From: Porticoccus sp964608185
GTDB taxonomy: Bacteria; Pseudomonadota; Gammaproteobacteria; Pseudomonadales; Porticoccaceae
Assembly (NCBI GenBank): GCA_964608185.1
Contig: CAZSMR010000011.1
Coordinates: forward strand, 1 to 33,077
Reading direction: 5' to 3'
DNA length: 33,077 nucleotides
Below, piece by piece: positions 31,986 through 33,077 of the stretch (positions are counted from its first letter, which is position 1; the number at the start of each line of letters is the position of its first letter). Made by a program: the position numbers and the translations under genes. Under the pieces are notes generated by a model. The model did not search any database. It was not told the origin of the DNA and saw only the letters and a program-made list of their open reading frames with translations.

Positions 31986-33077
31986 TTAGGTATGCTTTCT
32001 TTCACTAGAAGAAGTAACTCCCATACCCTCTCTGTACTTAGTGACTGTTCTTCTTGCAATGTTAATTCCCATATCATTGAGCAAAGAGCTTAATTTATTG
32101 TCACTTAGAGGATGTGATGAAAGCTCACTGTCAATTAGTTTTTTTAGAATAGCGCGAATAGCGACGGATGAAAACTCTTCTCCATCTAGTGTTCTTATAT
32201 GACTTGAGAAAAAATATTTTAGTTCGTATGTGCCTAGTGGCGTAGATATGTATTTTTGGTTTGTTGCACGAGATATAGTAGACTCATGTAGCTCTAATTT
32301 ATTAGCTACATCTTTTAGAATCATAGGCTTCATAGCTTCTGGGCCTTCATCGAGATAGGTTTTTTGGGCATCTATAATACAGGATGCAACTCTCAATAGA
32401 GTTTCATTCCGGTTTTCGATGCTCTTGATAAACCACTTAGCCTCAGTTAAGTTTTGTTTTATAAATTCATTATCTTTGCCGTGGTCCCCGCGTTCTATCA
32501 AATTCGCATATTTAAAATTGATACTTAGTTTTGGTATGACATCTGTATTAAGTTCTACATGCCAGGATCCATTAAATTTGAAAGCTCTTACATCGGGTAT
32601 AACATAATCTATTGGGTCATTATTCCAATTATTTCCGGGATATGGACATAAGGTTTTTAACAAGAGCATAGCCTCTTCGATAACTAGAACACTATACCCA
32701 GAAATTTTGTGGATTTGCTGTACGCTATTCTTACCAAACAAGTCGGAATGATTAGTTATTAGTAGCTGTGCTTCATTTAGATATTTTGTATTTTTTGGAA
32801 GTTGATCTAATTGAATAAGCAAGGATTCAGTTAGATTGGCAGCTCCTACTCCTGGTGGATCAAATTGTTGTATAAGATGCAATACTAAATTTACTTCTTC
32901 AAGCGCTACTAAACCACCCATTAATTCCTGTATGTCCTTAGCTTTGGCAACAAACATTCCTTTATCATCAATTGAATCGATTATGCTTAATCCAATAAGA
33001 AATTGATTATCAGTTAGAGGCGCTAGATTAAGCTGCCATATCAGGTGATCACTCAGAGATTCATCGGTTTGACTAAT
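31986..33077 (-). CDS. rpoN: RNA polymerase sigma-54 factor RpoN, partial (5' end beyond window)
   Basis: Alternative sigma factor for nitrogen and other regulons; needs AAA+ activators such as NtrC. About 363 C-terminal codons are present and remain open to the window edge; an internal ATG at 32957 is not the start, because the frame upstream reads DESLSDHLIWQLNLAPLTDN, a conserved core-binding segment. Further along: LHLIQQFDPPGVGAANLTESLLIQLDQLP region, the helix-turn-helix (KDVANKLELHESTISRATNQKYISTPLG) and the RpoN box (ARRTVTKYREGMGV) that reads the -24 element. It heads the rpoN-hpf-ptsN-rapZ-ptsO block. Its product should recognise the glnA and amtB promoters in this window. Confidence 0.97.
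   Translation of the reverse strand: MSQTDESLSDHLIWQLNLAPLTDNQFLIGLSIIDSIDDKGMFVAKAKDIQELMGGLVALEEVNLVLHLIQQFDPPGVGAANLTESLLIQLDQLPKNTKYLNEAQLLITNHSDLFGKNSVQQIHKISGYSVLVIEEAMLLLKTLCPYPGNNWNNDPIDYVIPDVRAFKFNGSWHVELNTDVIPKLSINFKYANLIERGDHGKDNEFIKQNLTEAKWFIKSIENRNETLLRVASCIIDAQKTYLDEGPEAMKPMILKDVANKLELHESTISRATNQKYISTPLGTYELKYFFSSHIRTLDGEEFSSVAIRAILKKLIDSELSSHPLSDNKLSSLLNDMGINIARRTVTKYREGMGVTSSSERKHT

Noticed and set aside
1..33077. Defence system, prophage, integron, CRISPR array or secondary-metabolite cluster
   Set aside because: Every sizeable gene belongs to a conserved housekeeping or regulatory family, apart from the yehS/HA pair. No direct-repeat arrays, integrase, transposase or tRNA attachment site was seen.

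Overview
The window is about 33 kb of ordinary bacterial chromosome with low GC (well under 40% by eye). Gene content and order point to a gammaproteobacterium. The best markers are the block rpoN-hpf-ptsN-rapZ-ptsO, the operon glnA-ntrB-ntrC, the run nrdR-ribD-ribE-ribBA-ribH-nusB-thiL-pgpA-ribA, a YibN-like gene divergent from gpmI-envC-ctpA, and DarP (YjgA). The AT richness, tight spacing and fused isobutyryl-CoA mutase would suit a marine, fairly streamlined lineage, but I cannot name a genus. I see no CRISPR array, insertion sequence, prophage, tRNA, rRNA or toxin-antitoxin system.

Layout. 1-938: ammonium transporter AmtB (minus, 3' end outside the window) behind a sigma-54 promoter. 1171-2576: a divergent pair, a YehS/DUF1456 protein and an unusual stand-alone protein of three helicase-associated (HA) repeats. 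2640-4304: EttA (minus). 4433-7900: fused acyl-CoA mutase IcmF. 8046-17037: a plus-strand run, glyA then nrdR and the riboflavin/thiamine/lipid block, ending with an orphan hisF. 17051-21154: minus-strand ctpA, envC and gpmI, with gpmI carrying a one-base frameshift in a homopolymer. 21320-21730: a rhodanese-fold membrane protein. 21749-25785: ntrC, ntrB and glnA (minus). 26193-28004: typA/bipA (plus). 28001-33077: darP, mgtE, ptsO, rapZ, ptsN, hpf and rpoN (minus; the rpoN start is outside the window).

How it works together. The strongest theme is nitrogen control. Sigma-54 (rpoN) and NtrB/NtrC are encoded here. Two of their likely targets, glnA and amtB, carry readable -24/-12 promoters (GG-N10-GC). 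The glnA control region also has two 17-bp NtrC-type sites about 85 and 125 bp upstream of the inferred start. The nitrogen PTS proteins EIIA-Ntr and NPr and the RapZ ATPase lie in the rpoN block. The second theme is cofactor supply: every riboflavin ring-building step from GTP and ribulose-5-phosphate is present except the unassigned phosphatase and the FMN/FAD steps. No FMN riboswitch is visible.

I did not find a convincing new biological system. The items most worth a second look are the gpmI frameshift at an A7 slippery run, the TGCACC-type repeats lying downstream of the amtB sigma-54 promoter, the HA-repeat protein without a helicase, the catalytically degenerate domains (RibBA C-terminus, YibN-like rhodanese, EnvC LytM) and the long hairpin between glnA and ntrB.
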